Positions 1 to 8,745 of a DNA stretch of 33,691 nucleotides are shown here, piece after piece. Numbering within the stretch: position 1 is the first letter of the stretch; each line of letters begins with the position of its first letter. Under the pieces are notes generated by a model that did not search any database, had not been told where the DNA came from, and was given only the letters and a program-made list of their open reading frames with translations. Origin of the DNA: a bacterium. GTDB lineage: Bacteria; Actinomycetota; Acidimicrobiia; Acidimicrobiales; CATQHL01. The stretch spans positions 1-33,691 of the forward strand of contig JAPOVS010000044.1 of the NCBI GenBank assembly GCA_026708055.1. The letters are read 5' to 3'. The translations under genes were made by a program, and so were the position numbers.

Positions 1-206
1 TCGGGGACGACGAAGGCGGTGTTGGGCTGGGGGCGGTAGTAGAGGTTGCGCTCGGAGCACACGAAGCAGTCCGGGTGCCCGGCGAAGTGGTCTCTGAGGG
101 CGATGTAGGTCTGGATGCGGACCTGCCAGTGCAGCCCGGACTCGGCCATCTCAGGGACCGTCTCGGGGTACGCCACCGCCGGATCCACCTCGGCCAGGAC
201 GCTCAT
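1..206 (-). CDS. Uma2-family endonuclease-like protein, N-terminal part
   Basis: Only the first 68 codons are inside the window; the gene continues past base 1. The ATG at 206 is preceded by a good ribosome site (AGGGGAG, about 6 nt upstream). The visible protein begins MSVLAEVDPAVAYPE and contains PEMAESGLHWQVRIQTYIAL, RDHFAGHPDCFV and NLYYRPQ, ending near AFVVPD. This is the N-terminal layout of the Uma2/DUF820 family, a PD-(D/E)XK-nuclease-fold group common in actinobacteria and cyanobacteria whose biological role is unclear. The catalytic residues lie beyond the window, so activity cannot be judged. The assignment rests on the recognised pattern of an early P-E-T, a helix ending in an H-F, and a YY followed by a VxPD-type strand. 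Confidence 0.72.
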   Translation of the reverse strand, partial: MSVLAEVDPAVAYPETVPEMAESGLHWQVRIQTYIALRDHFAGHPDCFVCSERNLYYRPQPNTAFVVP

Positions 207-502
207 GCTCGCTCCCCTTCCGCCGCTTCGCCTCGGGGTGCCAGGCTAGCCCGGCCCGCCCGCCGCCGCGCGTGTTCATTGCCATGAAGAGGTATTACAA
301 CCATTGATAACATTGAAATAGGATGAAAATATCTCTAAGCATTCAGTCCATCGTGGTGCAGGCACGAAGCGGCAAGGGGCGCGTCCGGGGCCGGGTCGGC
401 CCGGCGGCAGGCGGTTATGGTGTCCGGCGGCGGGATACCCGGTTCATGGGGTGCGCGGGCGGTCGCAGCGGCCTGTAGGGCCGTGACAGAGAGATCGGAG
501 GC

Positions 503-556
503 CGCGAGGGCGCGCAGCGGAAAAGATCGGGTGCCCCGCGAGGGCGCGCAGCGGAA
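503..556. repeat. 20-bp direct repeat, two copies
   Basis: CGCGAGGGCGCGCAGCGGAA is present exactly at 503-522 and again at 537-556, with 34 bp between starts. The repeat lies in non-coding DNA between two minus-strand genes. Its function is unknown; it could be a binding-site pair or a short slippage duplication. Confidence 0.8.
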
Positions 557-604
557 GTCGTTCTCGTGGAAGGCGTGCTGCAGTCAATCTTGCCGCATCG
601 CGCG

Positions 605-632
605 GAAGGGCGGGCCCGGAGGCCCGCCCTTC
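605..632 (-). terminator. Perfect GC-rich hairpin downstream of the betaine operon
   Basis: GAAGGGCGGGCC (605-616) pairs perfectly with GGCCCGCCCTTC (621-632) around a 4-nt loop. It lies 51 bp downstream of the stop codon of the minus-strand binding-protein gene. There is no T-run after the stem, which is common for GC-rich actinobacterial terminators, so transcription termination is inferred from position and stem strength. Confidence 0.6.
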
Positions 633-683
633 TCTCGGATTCTTCGGTTCAGTGTGGCGGGCTGCTGCCCGCCGGGTTCGGGC

Positions 684-2294
684 TCAGGAAGCGGCCTGGC
701 GGGCGGCCTGCAGCCACTCGTCCACCTGTGCCCGGTTGTTCTCGATCCACAGGGCGGCGTGATGGTTCACGTCTGCGGTCGTCTTCTCGCCGGCGTCATA
801 GCGCACGTTCTGCAGCGCCACGTCGACCACGGAGATCTTGACACTCTCGAAGAGCGACCGGGCCGCCGGATTGGCAGCCAGGAAGTCCGAGTTGGCGACG
901 ACCCTGATGTCGGCCGCGGGCCAGCCTGTGAAGCAGGGATCACCGGTGCAGAACTCCGGGCCGAGACTTGCGGGCGGCAGGTCGTTGAAGTCGAAGCCGT
1001 CGGTGGTGGAGCCGTCGAGCACGTTGTCGGCGGTGCCCACCGAGACCCAGATGGCGTTGTCGCCGGGGATCAACTGGGTGAGGTAGCCGCTGGGTGACCA
1101 CGAGTAGGCGATGAACGGCTTGCCGTCCTGGAGGTTGGCCACGGCGTTGGCGAACATGGCCTCGTAGCCCGCATGCACGGCCTCGAGGTTGTCCCAGCCG
1201 TTGAACTCGAAGGTCTGCGCGGCGATCTTGGCGCAGTTCCAGGCGTCGGGGCACGACCCGACCTGGATCACGCCGTCGCCGGGCGTGATGTCCGCGGCGT
1301 CGTAGAGTGCCACGAGTGCGGGATCGTCGTTGATCTGCCCCAGCGTCTGGATGCCGTGCTCCTCCGCGAGCGCCTTGTTGGTCAGGAAGCCCTCGAGCCC
1401 GGCTGCGGCCAGCGACACGCCGACCAACTCGATGTGGTCGCCGATCAGGGAGCCGTCGGAGAGCTCGTCGTCCCAGAAGTTCAGGTGGTTCGGGATCCAG
1501 CCGTTGACCCAGAAGTCCACCTCTCCCTCGGCGAGCGCCACGTGGAAGATGTCGTTGGCCAACTCGTTGTCGGCGGGTTCGCTGACGTCGTAGCCCAACT
1601 CCTCGAGCAACTGGTTGTAGATGGCCGCCTGCATGTAGCCCGTCGACCAGGTGGCACGCGCCTGCGTCACCGAGACGCCCGCACCCGGACTCATGAACGC
1701 CGCGGCCGCGGCCGCTTCGTCCGTTGCGGCCTGCAACTCGGCGGCTTCCTGCTGGGCCGAAGCGGCTTCGGCTTGCGCGGTGGCTGCCTCTTCCTGGGCG
1801 GCGGCGGCTTCGGCCTGGGCGGTGGCTGCCTCTTCCCGGGCGGCGGCGGCTTCGGCCTGGGCGGCGGTTGCCTCGTCCTGGGCGGCGGCTGCCTGTGCGC
1901 TCGCCGCCTCGGCGGCTGCCTGCGCGTCGGCCAGCGCCGCTTCGGCTTCGGCGATGGCGTCCGCGCTGCCCGAAGCCGTGGCTTGGGCCAACCCGGCGGC
2001 GGCCTGCGCCTCGGCGGCTGCAGCGGCTGCCGCGTCCGCCGCGGCCGACGCGGCCTCTGCCGTGGCTGAGGCCGCGGACGCTTCTGCCTCCGCTGCGCCT
2101 GCCCTGGCGTCCGCGGCGTCGGCACCGGCCTGCGCGCCCGACGCGGCGGCCATCGCGGCCGCTGCGTCGGAGGCCGCTGCTGACGCAGCGTCCTGGGCCG
2201 CGGTGTCCTCCGCGGCGCAAGCAGAGGCGATCAGCGCCAGCGCGCCGAGAAGCGCCAACACGCCTGCGACGCGTGTCTTTCTGTGCGTTCTCAT
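684..2294 (-). CDS. proX: Glycine betaine/proline-type ABC transporter substrate-binding lipoprotein
   Basis: Extracytoplasmic binding protein of an OpuA/ProU-type osmolyte importer, 536 residues. The ATG at 2294 is chosen because GGGGAGG lies 9 nt upstream and translation opens directly into a signal peptide with an LIASAC lipobox (Cys26); an in-frame start at 2357 would add 21 residues ahead of it. Residues 27-200 are an almost pure Ala/Glu/Gln stretch, probably a coiled coil or helical stalk, including three 14-residue units (147-188). The binding domain spans about 206-536, with the family's many aromatics (for example a WVNGWIPNHLNFW segment) suited to a cation-binding aromatic cage. Usual family members are about 300-340 residues, so the Ala-rich spacer is the main addition. 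It is the last gene of a three-gene operon, 79 bp after the permease. The substrate (betaine, proline, choline) is inferred from the family. Confidence 0.9.
   Translation of the reverse strand: MRTHRKTRVAGVLALLGALALIASACAAEDTAAQDAASAAASDAAAAMAAASGAQAGADAADARAGAAEAEASAASATAEAASAAADAAAAAAAEAQAAAGLAQATASGSADAIAEAEAALADAQAAAEAASAQAAAAQDEATAAQAEAAAAREEAATAQAEAAAAQEEAATAQAEAASAQQEAAELQAATDEAAAAAAFMSPGAGVSVTQARATWSTGYMQAAIYNQLLEELGYDVSEPADNELANDIFHVALAEGEVDFWVNGWIPNHLNFWDDELSDGSLIGDHIELVGVSLAAAGLEGFLTNKALAEEHGIQTLGQINDDPALVALYDAADITPGDGVIQVGSCPDAWNCAKIAAQTFEFNGWDNLEAVHAGYEAMFANAVANLQDGKPFIAYSWSPSGYLTQLIPGDNAIWVSVGTADNVLDGSTTDGFDFNDLPPASLGPEFCTGDPCFTGWPAADIRVVANSDFLAANPAARSLFESVKISVVDVALQNVRYDAGEKTTADVNHHAALWIENNRAQVDEWLQAARQAAS
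1731..1856 (-). repeat. Three tandem 42-bp units in the Ala-rich spacer
   Basis: Within the binding-protein gene, three consecutive 42-bp units encode AEAAAAREEAATAQ, AEAAAAQEEAATAQ and a diverged third unit. The heptad-like spacing of Ala and charged or Gln residues favours a continuous helix. The unit structure suggests growth by slippage or unequal crossover. Confidence 0.8.
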
Positions 2295-2373
2295 GGGAAT
2301 GAACCTCCCCGGGTGGTCCTTTGGTCGATTGAGCAGGTTAGAGACTCTAACCTGCACCCTGGCAAGACCGTAG

Positions 2374-4512
2374 TCAGCCGGCCGCCGCTTGTGTTCGCGC
2401 CCCCGCCAACTCGGCGTCGCGTGCCGGCTCCGCGTCGCTGGAATCCTCGTCGCCGATCTGCACGTACACCTCGGCGCGGCGGAATTCGCCCAGCACGGCG
2501 CGCGTCGTGGCCAGGAGCATCAGCCCGCCCATGAGGCACAGAAACGCGCCCGCCCCGCTGACCAGCTTCGCGTCGGCGACGCGCGTCAGGCTGCCGATCC
2601 AGTTGAAGGCGATCATCGTCACGCCGGTGGCGAAGCCGGCGGTGGCCGTGCTCCAGATCCACTTGCGCCGCTCGTCGTGGCCGAACAGTCCCGATGCCAG
2701 GAGCGCGCACACCACGCCCGCGGCGGCGACGATGAGCGCTAGGTAGCCGAACCGGGGCCCCCCGGACGTGAACCCGTCGGTGACGATCTTCTCGGTGCGC
2801 TGGGCCTCGTTGATCAGGGCGGTCATCTTGAGGGTCGCCTCGCTGGCGCTGGCTGGATCCTCCTCGGCCTGGCGCCTCAGTTCCTCGATCTCCGCGGCCA
2901 ATTCGGGGGAGATGACCGACTCGGCCCGTTCGTCGAAGGTCCAGCCCGAGAAGCCGGCGATGACCACGACGACCGCGGCGGCGGCGACCCCCACGATCCG
3001 GCCCGTGGCCACCGTCCTGACCAGGGGGCGCCGGGGGGTGAACGGGGCGACCCGCAGCCAGGCCGCGGCGCCGACGGTCGCCACGGCGGTTCCGATCAGC
3101 GCCAGCCAGACGCCGATGCCGTCGCTGTAGGCGGCGCTGGCGCCGTGCGGCGTGGCCCAGAGATAGGCGCCCGCCGAGACGAGCCCGCCGAGGGCGAACA
3201 CCAGGGCGCCGTCGGCGCCGAGCCAGCGTGCGCCCCGTCCGGGCCTCTGTAGCGTCACCAGCGCCGATGCCGCCACCAGCAGGCTGAAGGCCAGGACCGC
3301 ATAGCCGTAGACCGAGCCTCCCTCGGCCGCCAGGCCGTTGAAGCTCCGCCCGGCCAGGTCCAGGTCCACGAGGCGGCCGTACCCCGAGATCAGGCCGGAA
3401 TCGGAACCCCAGGTGAGGAACACCGAGACGACCCCGAGTGCCGCCCCCGCCAGAGCCAGCGTTGCGCCGCGGCGCTCGGCGCCCGCGGCCGGCGCAGGCT
3501 TGGCCTCGGTTGCCGCCACCGCGCCGATGGTGGCAGCGGTCGGGAGCAGGGCCTCGGGGTTGAGGCGATGTCGCCAGGCCTTGCGGATCCGGGTGAGCAG
3601 GTACTCCCCGTCGCTCTCCTCGGTCTGGGAGATGCGGTCCAGGACCACCGCCACGATGAACAGTGCCAGGCCCGAGGAGGCGGCCTGCGCCGTGTCGAGG
3701 TTCTGAACCGCCTGGAACACCGGACGCCCCAGACCCCCCGAGGCCATGATGGCGGCGATGCCGAGCATGGAGATCGACAGCAGCAGGGTCTGGTTGAGGC
3801 CCGTCATGATGGCGGGGCGGGCCAGCGGGAGCTGCACGTCGCGCAGCACACGTCCCTCCGAGGCCCCGTAGGCCCGGGCGGCCTCGACCACGTCGGAGGG
3901 CACCTGGCGGATGCCGAGGTTGGTGAGCCGGATGAGCGGCGGCAGGGCGAACACCATCGTCACCATCGTGGCCGGCTCGGCGCCGATGCCGAAGAAGAAG
4001 ATGATCGGCAGCATGTAGATGAACGGGTGCACCACCTGCATGGCGTCCAGCACCGGTCGCACGACGTTCCACGCACCGTCGAATCGACCGCAGAGGATGC
4101 CCAGCGGGATCCCGATGATGGCGCAGAGCGCAACGGCGACGATGATGATGCCGAGCGTGATCACCGTCTCCTTCCAGTACTCGGTGCCGAGAATGCCGCA
4201 CAGGGCGAGAGCCAGGGCGACCGAGACGCCCACCCGCAGGTTGCGTGTGAACCAGCCGATGACCAGGAACACCACGCACACGGCGATCCAGGGCATGTCG
4301 GCGATCTCCCACCAGGGATGGTGCGCCGGCCCGTTCACGAAGTTGCGGAACAGGAACGTGAACGGCCACTCGAAGACGTCCAGAACGGGGGCCAGGTTCT
4401 GGTCGATCCAGCTCACCATCTGGTTGATCCACGCTCCGAACGGGACGTCCCACTGGTCCAGAACGGCGTTGTCACCGACCCCCGGAGCTTCAGATTGCGC
4501 CAGGACGGTCAC
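2374..4512 (-). CDS. proW: Glycine betaine/proline-type ABC permease with a long C-terminal membrane extension
   Basis: Membrane channel subunit of the osmolyte importer, 712 residues. The GTG at 4512 is chosen because it overlaps the ATPase stop by 4 bp (GTGA), the typical coupled arrangement. A longer in-frame ORF to 4686 is only the antisense-like overlap with the ATPase gene. Residues about 70-300 form the standard ProW/OpuAB permease, with the EAA loop at about 209-230 (VEAARAYGASEG, then LPLARP). The family normally ends near 300-350 residues. Here a further 380 residues follow, with about seven more hydrophobic segments (from about 340) and a charged helical stretch with EIEELRRQAEEDP between them. 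The extension does not look like a second permease copy because no second EAA motif was seen. Its function is unknown; it could be sensory or a lipid-facing regulatory module. Confidence 0.88.
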   Translation of the reverse strand: MTVLAQSEAPGVGDNAVLDQWDVPFGAWINQMVSWIDQNLAPVLDVFEWPFTFLFRNFVNGPAHHPWWEIADMPWIAVCVVFLVIGWFTRNLRVGVSVALALALCGILGTEYWKETVITLGIIIVAVALCAIIGIPLGILCGRFDGAWNVVRPVLDAMQVVHPFIYMLPIIFFFGIGAEPATMVTMVFALPPLIRLTNLGIRQVPSDVVEAARAYGASEGRVLRDVQLPLARPAIMTGLNQTLLLSISMLGIAAIMASGGLGRPVFQAVQNLDTAQAASSGLALFIVAVVLDRISQTEESDGEYLLTRIRKAWRHRLNPEALLPTAATIGAVAATEAKPAPAAGAERRGATLALAGAALGVVSVFLTWGSDSGLISGYGRLVDLDLAGRSFNGLAAEGGSVYGYAVLAFSLLVAASALVTLQRPGRGARWLGADGALVFALGGLVSAGAYLWATPHGASAAYSDGIGVWLALIGTAVATVGAAAWLRVAPFTPRRPLVRTVATGRIVGVAAAAVVVVIAGFSGWTFDERAESVISPELAAEIEELRRQAEEDPASASEATLKMTALINEAQRTEKIVTDGFTSGGPRFGYLALIVAAAGVVCALLASGLFGHDERRKWIWSTATAGFATGVTMIAFNWIGSLTRVADAKLVSGAGAFLCLMGGLMLLATTRAVLGEFRRAEVYVQIGDEDSSDAEPARDAELAGARTQAAAG

Positions 4513-5738
4513 ATGTACACCTCGCGCTCGAACTTCTCCGAGAGGCTCTCCACGCGGCCCATCTCCTCCATGATGAGACGCGGGTCGAGGTTGCCCACGA
4601 GGGCGCCGGAGTCGTCGCAACACGCGATCGGCAGCCCCTTCCCTGCCAGGGCGTACACCTCGTTGAGGCTGCTCTCGTCGGAGCACGTGGCGAAGTCGGT
4701 CCGCAGCGCGGCGGCGACGTCGGATGCGCCCTCATTGGCGGCACGCACCGCGTCGGCGGCCGTCAGCACCGCTGTCGGCATACCGCGCTCGTTGACCACG
4801 AAGGCGCCCGCCCGGTCGCCGAGCGCCGCCAAGGCAGACGCCAGCGTGGTGCCGGCCGTCACCGGCGCGGGCTGGAGCATCACTTCGCGTACCAGGATCA
4901 CGCGACCCTGGTCCACGTCCTGCACGAACTCGGCGACGTAGCCCGTCGCCGGTTCGGTGAGAATCTCGGTGGGCGTGCCCACCTGCACGACGGCGCCGTC
5001 CTTCATGATGCACACCCGGTCGCCGATGCGCAGTGCCTCGTTCAGGTCGTGGGTTATGAAGAGGATCGTCTTGTGGAGTTCGCTCTGGATCTCCAGCATC
5101 TCGTCCTGCATCTGGCGGCGGATGAGGGGGTCCAGAGCGCTGAAGGCCTCGTCCATGAGCAGGATCTCGGGATCCGAGGCCAGGGCGCGGGCCAGGCCGA
5201 CCCGCTGCTGCATGCCGCCGGAGAGTTCTGAGGGCATGTTGTAGGCGTAGGGCCCGAGGCCCACCAGCGACAGCGCCCGCATGGACGCCTGGTTGCGCTC
5301 GTCCCGGCCGACGCCCTGCACCTTGAGCCCGTAACCCACGTTGTCGATGACGTTGCGGTGGGGGAAGAGAGCGAAGTGCTGGAACACCATGCCCATGTGC
5401 GTCCGCCGGAAGGCCTGCAACTCGGAACCCTCCAGGGCCTGCACGTCGGTGCCGGCGACGGTGATCGACCCTGCGGTGATGCCGATCAGCTTGTTGACGG
5501 TGCGCATGGCGGTGGACTTCCCGGAGCCCGAGAGCCCCATCACCACGAACACCTCGCCCTTGTGCACAGTGAAGGTGACGTTGTCGAGGCCCACCACGTG
5601 GCCGGTCTCGGCCTGCACTTCGTCCTTGGACATCCCCGACCGCAGCAGATCGAACGCCCGTCCGCCGGGCTGGGGTCCGAATATCTTGTAGACCCCGTCG
5701 AGGATGATTATTTCGTCGCCGTTCTGGGACATGCTCAT
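4509..5738 (-). CDS. proV: Glycine betaine/proline-type ABC transporter ATPase with CBS domains
   Basis: Cytoplasmic ATPase of the importer, 409 residues from the ATG at 5738. An in-frame GTG at 5777 would add 13 residues; neither has a strong ribosome site, so the start is uncertain. Numbered from 5738: Walker A GLSGSGKST at 68-76, signature LSGGMQQ at 172-178, Walker B ILLMDE at 192-197, and switch His230 in FITHD. The N-terminal helix before the ATPase core (YKIFGPQP... about 17-50) is typical of ProV/OpuAA rather than generic ABC ATPases. The C-terminal 130 residues resemble the paired CBS domains used for ionic-strength sensing in OpuA. It is first in the operon, divergent from ftsE, so the 5739-5937 gap should carry its promoter. 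Confidence 0.93.
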   Translation of the reverse strand: MSMSQNGDEIIILDGVYKIFGPQPGGRAFDLLRSGMSKDEVQAETGHVVGLDNVTFTVHKGEVFVVMGLSGSGKSTAMRTVNKLIGITAGSITVAGTDVQALEGSELQAFRRTHMGMVFQHFALFPHRNVIDNVGYGLKVQGVGRDERNQASMRALSLVGLGPYAYNMPSELSGGMQQRVGLARALASDPEILLMDEAFSALDPLIRRQMQDEMLEIQSELHKTILFITHDLNEALRIGDRVCIMKDGAVVQVGTPTEILTEPATGYVAEFVQDVDQGRVILVREVMLQPAPVTAGTTLASALAALGDRAGAFVVNERGMPTAVLTAADAVRAANEGASDVAAALRTDFATCSDESSLNEVYALAGKGLPIACCDDSGALVGNLDPRLIMEEMGRVESLSEKFEREVYM

Positions 5739-5802
5739 GAGTTCTGCGGCCCGCACCGGCGCGTCCGGGCCGGGCACGGCGGCATGCTAACCCAAGCGCT
5801 CT

Positions 5803-5822
5803 CACCGTGTCCCCGCACGGTG
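5803..5822. promoter_or_regulatory. Inverted repeat in the proV/ftsE divergent intergenic region
   Basis: CACCGTG and CACGGTG form a perfect 7-bp inverted repeat separated by 6 nt. It sits about 65 bp upstream of the proV start and 115 bp upstream of ftsE, where an operator for either promoter could lie. This is position-based inference; no regulator gene is adjacent. Confidence 0.35.
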
Positions 5823-5937
5823 GTTCCGCTGAGCCTTCGGGGCGCGGTGGTAGCGTGAACGGGCCGGCACACCCCCGGCGAAACAGCGGACGGAACGAGC
5901 GGAGATCGGTGGGCGGAGTGCAGCAGGCCGGCGTCTC

Positions 5938-6633
5938 ATGATCGAGTTGGATCAGGTCACCAAGATTTACAAGGGCGAGGTCCTGGCGCTGTACAGCGTC
6001 TCCTGCAAGGTCAGCAAGGGCGAGTTCGTCTTCCTGGTGGGCCCGTCGGGTTCGGGCAAGTCCACGTTCCTCAAGCTCCTGAACCGCCAGGAGACCGCCG
6101 ACCAGGGCTCGGTGTGGATCGCCGGCAAGGAGGTCGGCGCGCTGCCCCGGTCCAGCGTCCCGAAGCTGCGCCGGCTGGTGGGCTGCATCTTCCAGGACTT
6201 CAAGCTGCTGCCCAACAGGACCGTGTACGAGAACGTGGCGTTCGCGCTCGAGGTCACCGGGCGTTCCCGCCAGCAGGTCCGCACCCAGGTTCCGTCGCTG
6301 CTGGAGTTGGTGGGGCTCTCCAAGAAGACGCACAGCTATCCGCATGAACTCTCCGGCGGCGAGCAGCAGCGCGTCTCCATCGCCCGGGCGTTCGTGAATC
6401 GCCCGCCGATCCTCCTGGCCGACGAGCCGACCGGGAACCTCGACGGCGACACCTCCAACGGGATCATGCGCCTGCTCGCCGAGATCAACAAGCGGGGCAC
6501 CACCGTCGTGATGGCCACCCACGACCAGCACATCGTGAACGCGGCGCGCCGCCGCGTGCTGCGGTTGGACCGGGGCCGGCTCATCGGCGACGAGGCCCGG
6601 GGCCGCTACACCGCCCAGGGCCGCTACACCTAG
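5938..6633 (+). CDS. ftsE: Cell division ATP-binding protein FtsE
   Basis: ATPase partner of FtsX, which at the division site controls periplasmic peptidoglycan hydrolases. The protein is 231 residues, the usual size. Visible motifs are Walker [10 protein letters not shown] (35-43), Q-loop FQDFKLLPN (85-93), signature LSGGEQQR (138-145), Walker [13 protein letters not shown] (158-169) and His195. The [15 protein letters not shown] segment is characteristic of FtsE as opposed to LolD/MacB-type ATPases. The C-terminus carries a short duplicated [10 protein letters not shown] tail. It is followed by ftsX after a 9-bp gap, which confirms the identity. Many actinobacteria have prfB upstream and smpB downstream; neither is present here. 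Confidence 0.95.
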   Translation: MIELDQVTKIYKGEVLALYSVSCKVSKGEFVFLVGPSGSGKSTFLKLLNRQETADQGSVWIAGKEVGALPRSSVPKLRRLVGCIFQDFKLLPNRTVYENVAFALEVTGRSRQQVRTQVPSLLELVGLSKKTHSYPHELSGGEQQRVSIARAFVNRPPILLADEPTGNLDGDTSNGIMRLLAEINKRGTTVVMATHDQHIVNAARRRVLRLDRGRLIGDEARGRYTAQGRYT

Positions 6634-6642
6634 GAACGCACT

Positions 6643-7536
6643 TTGGCCATCTCCCTCGGCTACGTCTTCCGCGAGACGCGGGGCAACCTGCGCTGGAACG
6701 TCACCCTGTTCGCAGCCACGATCGTTGCCGTCTGGGTGTCGCTGACCCTGTTCGGCTCGTCGCTGTTGATCCGCGAGGGTGTCGAGCAGGCCACCGGGCG
6801 CTGGCGGGGCGGCATCGAGTTCATCGTGTTCATGAACGCCGATGCCAGCGAGGCCCAGCACGCCGCCATCCGGGGAGCCCTCGACGAGAACCCCGAGATC
6901 AGCGGCTACGACTACGTCGACCAGCAGGGCGCCTTCAACGAGTTCATCACCGAGTTCGCCGACCGTCCCGAGCTGATCGAGAACGTCACGCCGGAGATCC
7001 TGCCGCCCTCCTACCGGGTGAAACCCAGCGTCGGGGACGCGGATGTGATCGAGGCCCTGGCGGCGCAGTTCGACGCCCGGCCCGGTGTGCGGCAGGTGAC
7101 GCTGCCCGTAGAGGTGATCCGCACCCTCCAGCAGAACAGCCAGAAGGTCAGCGTGTTCGTGCTGATCATCGCCATCGTCGTGCTGCTGGCCGCGTTGATG
7201 CTGATCGCCAACACCATCCGCACCGCCATCTTCGCCCGCCGCCAGGACATCGAGGTGATGAAGCTCGTGGGTGCCTCCAACTGGTACGTGCGATTGCCCT
7301 TCATGGTGGAGGGCACCATCCAGGGGCTGATTGGCGGGGCGCTGGCGATCCCGATGCTGTTCCTCATGAACAACCTCATGGCCGGGTTCGTGCAGGACGA
7401 CTACCTGGAGCTGCTGCGCTCGCTGGTGGTCGACAGCGCCGTGGTGTGGAACACCTCGCTGCTCGTGACCGGGATCGGTGCGGCGGTGGGCGTGGTCGGC
7501 TCGCTGTTCGCCGTGGGGCGCTTCCTCGACGTCTAG
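6643..7536 (+). CDS. ftsX: Cell division protein FtsX
   Basis: Membrane partner of FtsE, 297 residues. It starts at TTG 6643, with AGGA (within the end of ftsE) about 7 nt upstream. One transmembrane helix lies near residues 22-45, followed by an extracytoplasmic domain of about 120 residues (the hydrolase-contact domain). Three further helices follow: one centred on VFVLIIAIVVLLAALML, one on GLIGGALAIPMLFLM and one at the C-terminus. The motif ARRQDIEVMKLVGASNWYVRLPFMVEG after TM2 (shown here only as a landmark, residues about 204-228) is the classic FtsX cytoplasmic loop. Co-transcription with ftsE is near certain. Confidence 0.95.
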   Translation: MAISLGYVFRETRGNLRWNVTLFAATIVAVWVSLTLFGSSLLIREGVEQATGRWRGGIEFIVFMNADASEAQHAAIRGALDENPEISGYDYVDQQGAFNEFITEFADRPELIENVTPEILPPSYRVKPSVGDADVIEALAAQFDARPGVRQVTLPVEVIRTLQQNSQKVSVFVLIIAIVVLLAALMLIANTIRTAIFARRQDIEVMKLVGASNWYVRLPFMVEGTIQGLIGGALAIPMLFLMNNLMAGFVQDDYLELLRSLVVDSAVVWNTSLLVTGIGAAVGVVGSLFAVGRFLDV

Positions 7537-7540
7537 GCGC

Positions 7541-7568
7541 GGCCGCCCGGTCGGGCCCGGTGGCGGCC
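7541..7568 (+). terminator. Possible terminator after ftsX
   Basis: GGCCGCC (7541-7547) can pair with GGCGGCC (7562-7568) just downstream of the ftsX stop, with extra GC pairing possible inside. No T-run follows. The call is based on position and stem only. Confidence 0.4.
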
Positions 7569-7619
7569 TTGGGGCTAACCTGCCGGTGATTCGGTCGCAG
7601 TCACGGAGGGAGGCCCCAA

Positions 7620-8708
7620 ATGGTGCAGAGCGTGCGAGGCGTGATCAGCCGGTCGAAGGGCGCGCCGGTCGAGATGGAGACGATCCTGGTGCCTGACCCG
7701 GGGCCCGGCGAGGCTCTCGTGGCGATCCAGGCTTGCGGGGTGTGTCACACCGATCTGCACTACCGCGAGGGCGCCATCAACGACGACTTCCCGTTCCTGC
7801 TGGGCCACGAGGCCGCCGGGATCGTCGAGGCGGTCGGGCCGGGCGTCGACGAGGTGGCGCCCGGCGACTTCGTGATCATCAACTGGCGGGCCGTCTGCGG
7901 GCAGTGCCGATCCTGTGCGCGCGGGCGCTCCCAGTACTGCTTCGCCACCCACAACGCCAGCCAGCCGATGACGCTCACCGACGGCACCAAGCTGTCGCCC
8001 GCATTGGGCATCGGGGCGTTCGTGGAGAAGACGCTCGTCGCCGCCGGACAGGCCACGAAGGTGTCGCCTGAGGCCAGCCCCGAGGCCGCCGGGCTGCTGG
8101 GCTGCGGCGTAATGGCCGGCCTGGGCGCGGCCATGAACACCGGCGGTGTGGGCCGGGGCGACTCGGTGGCCGTGTTCGGTTGCGGGGGCGTGGGCGACGC
8201 CGCCATCGAGGGCGCCCGCCTGGCGGGCGCCTCGACGATCATCGCGGTGGACATCGACGACCGCAAGCTGGAATGGGCACGCCAGTTCGGCGCCACGCAC
8301 ACGATCAACAGCCGCGAGACCGACCCGGTGGAGGGCATCAAGGCGCTCACCGGCGGCAACGGCGTGGACGTCGCCGTTGAGGCGATCGGCCTGCCGGAGA
8401 CCTACCGGCAGTGCTTCGAGGCTCGCGACCTCGCCGGCACCGTCGTGCTCGTGGGCGTGCCGAACCCCACCGCCACCATCGAGTTGCCGTTCATCGAGGT
8501 GTTCGGCCGGGGTGGGGCGCTGAAGTCGTCCTGGTACGGGGATTGCCTGCCGAGTCGCGACTTCCCGATGCTGATCGACCTCTACCTGCAGGGCCGGCTG
8601 AACCTGGACGGCTTCGTCAGCGAGACCATCGCCATCGACGAGGTGGAGGAGGCCTTCCACAAGATGGAGCGCGGCGAGGTGCTGCGGTCCGTCGTCGTCA
8701 TGGACTGA
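7620..8708 (+). CDS. mscR: S-(hydroxymethyl)mycothiol dehydrogenase
   Basis: Zinc-dependent medium-chain dehydrogenase, 362 residues. It oxidises the formaldehyde-mycothiol adduct (also nitrosomycothiol) with NAD, a formaldehyde and nitrosative-stress detoxification step. The ATG at 7620 is preceded by GGAGGGAGG. Catalytic zinc residues are in CGVCHTD (Cys42) and GHEAAG (His63). Structural zinc Cys residues are at 93, 96, 99 and 107. The nucleotide-binding glycine motif is [11 protein letters not shown]. The segments [41 protein letters not shown] and [10 protein letters not shown] are diagnostic of the mycothiol subgroup rather than the glutathione class III enzymes. Its presence implies that the host makes mycothiol. 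It stands alone between ftsX and the CoA-dependent cluster, 37 bp before the CoA-transferase. Confidence 0.93.
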   Translation: MVQSVRGVISRSKGAPVEMETILVPDPGPGEALVAIQACGVCHTDLHYREGAINDDFPFLLGHEAAGIVEAVGPGVDEVAPGDFVIINWRAVCGQCRSCARGRSQYCFATHNASQPMTLTDGTKLSPALGIGAFVEKTLVAAGQATKVSPEASPEAAGLLGCGVMAGLGAAMNTGGVGRGDSVAVFGCGGVGDAAIEGARLAGASTIIAVDIDDRKLEWARQFGATHTINSRETDPVEGIKALTGGNGVDVAVEAIGLPETYRQCFEARDLAGTVVLVGVPNPTATIELPFIEVFGRGGALKSSWYGDCLPSRDFPMLIDLYLQGRLNLDGFVSETIAIDEVEEAFHKMERGEVLRSVVVMD

Positions 8709-8745
8709 GTCGCCCAAGCCTGAGAGACACCCGGCCCTTGCGACG

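Larger units (their letters stand above)
207..683. other. Intergenic region with AT-rich island and direct repeat
   Basis: No convincing gene is present. Bases about 281-360 are strikingly AT-rich against the GC-rich surroundings and lie upstream of the Uma2-like gene, so they may hold its promoter. No clear -35/-10 pair could be fixed. A 20-bp direct repeat (CGCGAGGGCGCGCAGCGGAA) occurs at 503-522 and 537-556. A strong hairpin at 605-632 is listed separately. Confidence 0.5.

Noticed and set aside
1173-2373. Long plus-strand frames opposite the binding-protein gene
   Set aside because: Low-complexity Ala/Gly/Arg products created by the antisense of the Ala-rich spacer.
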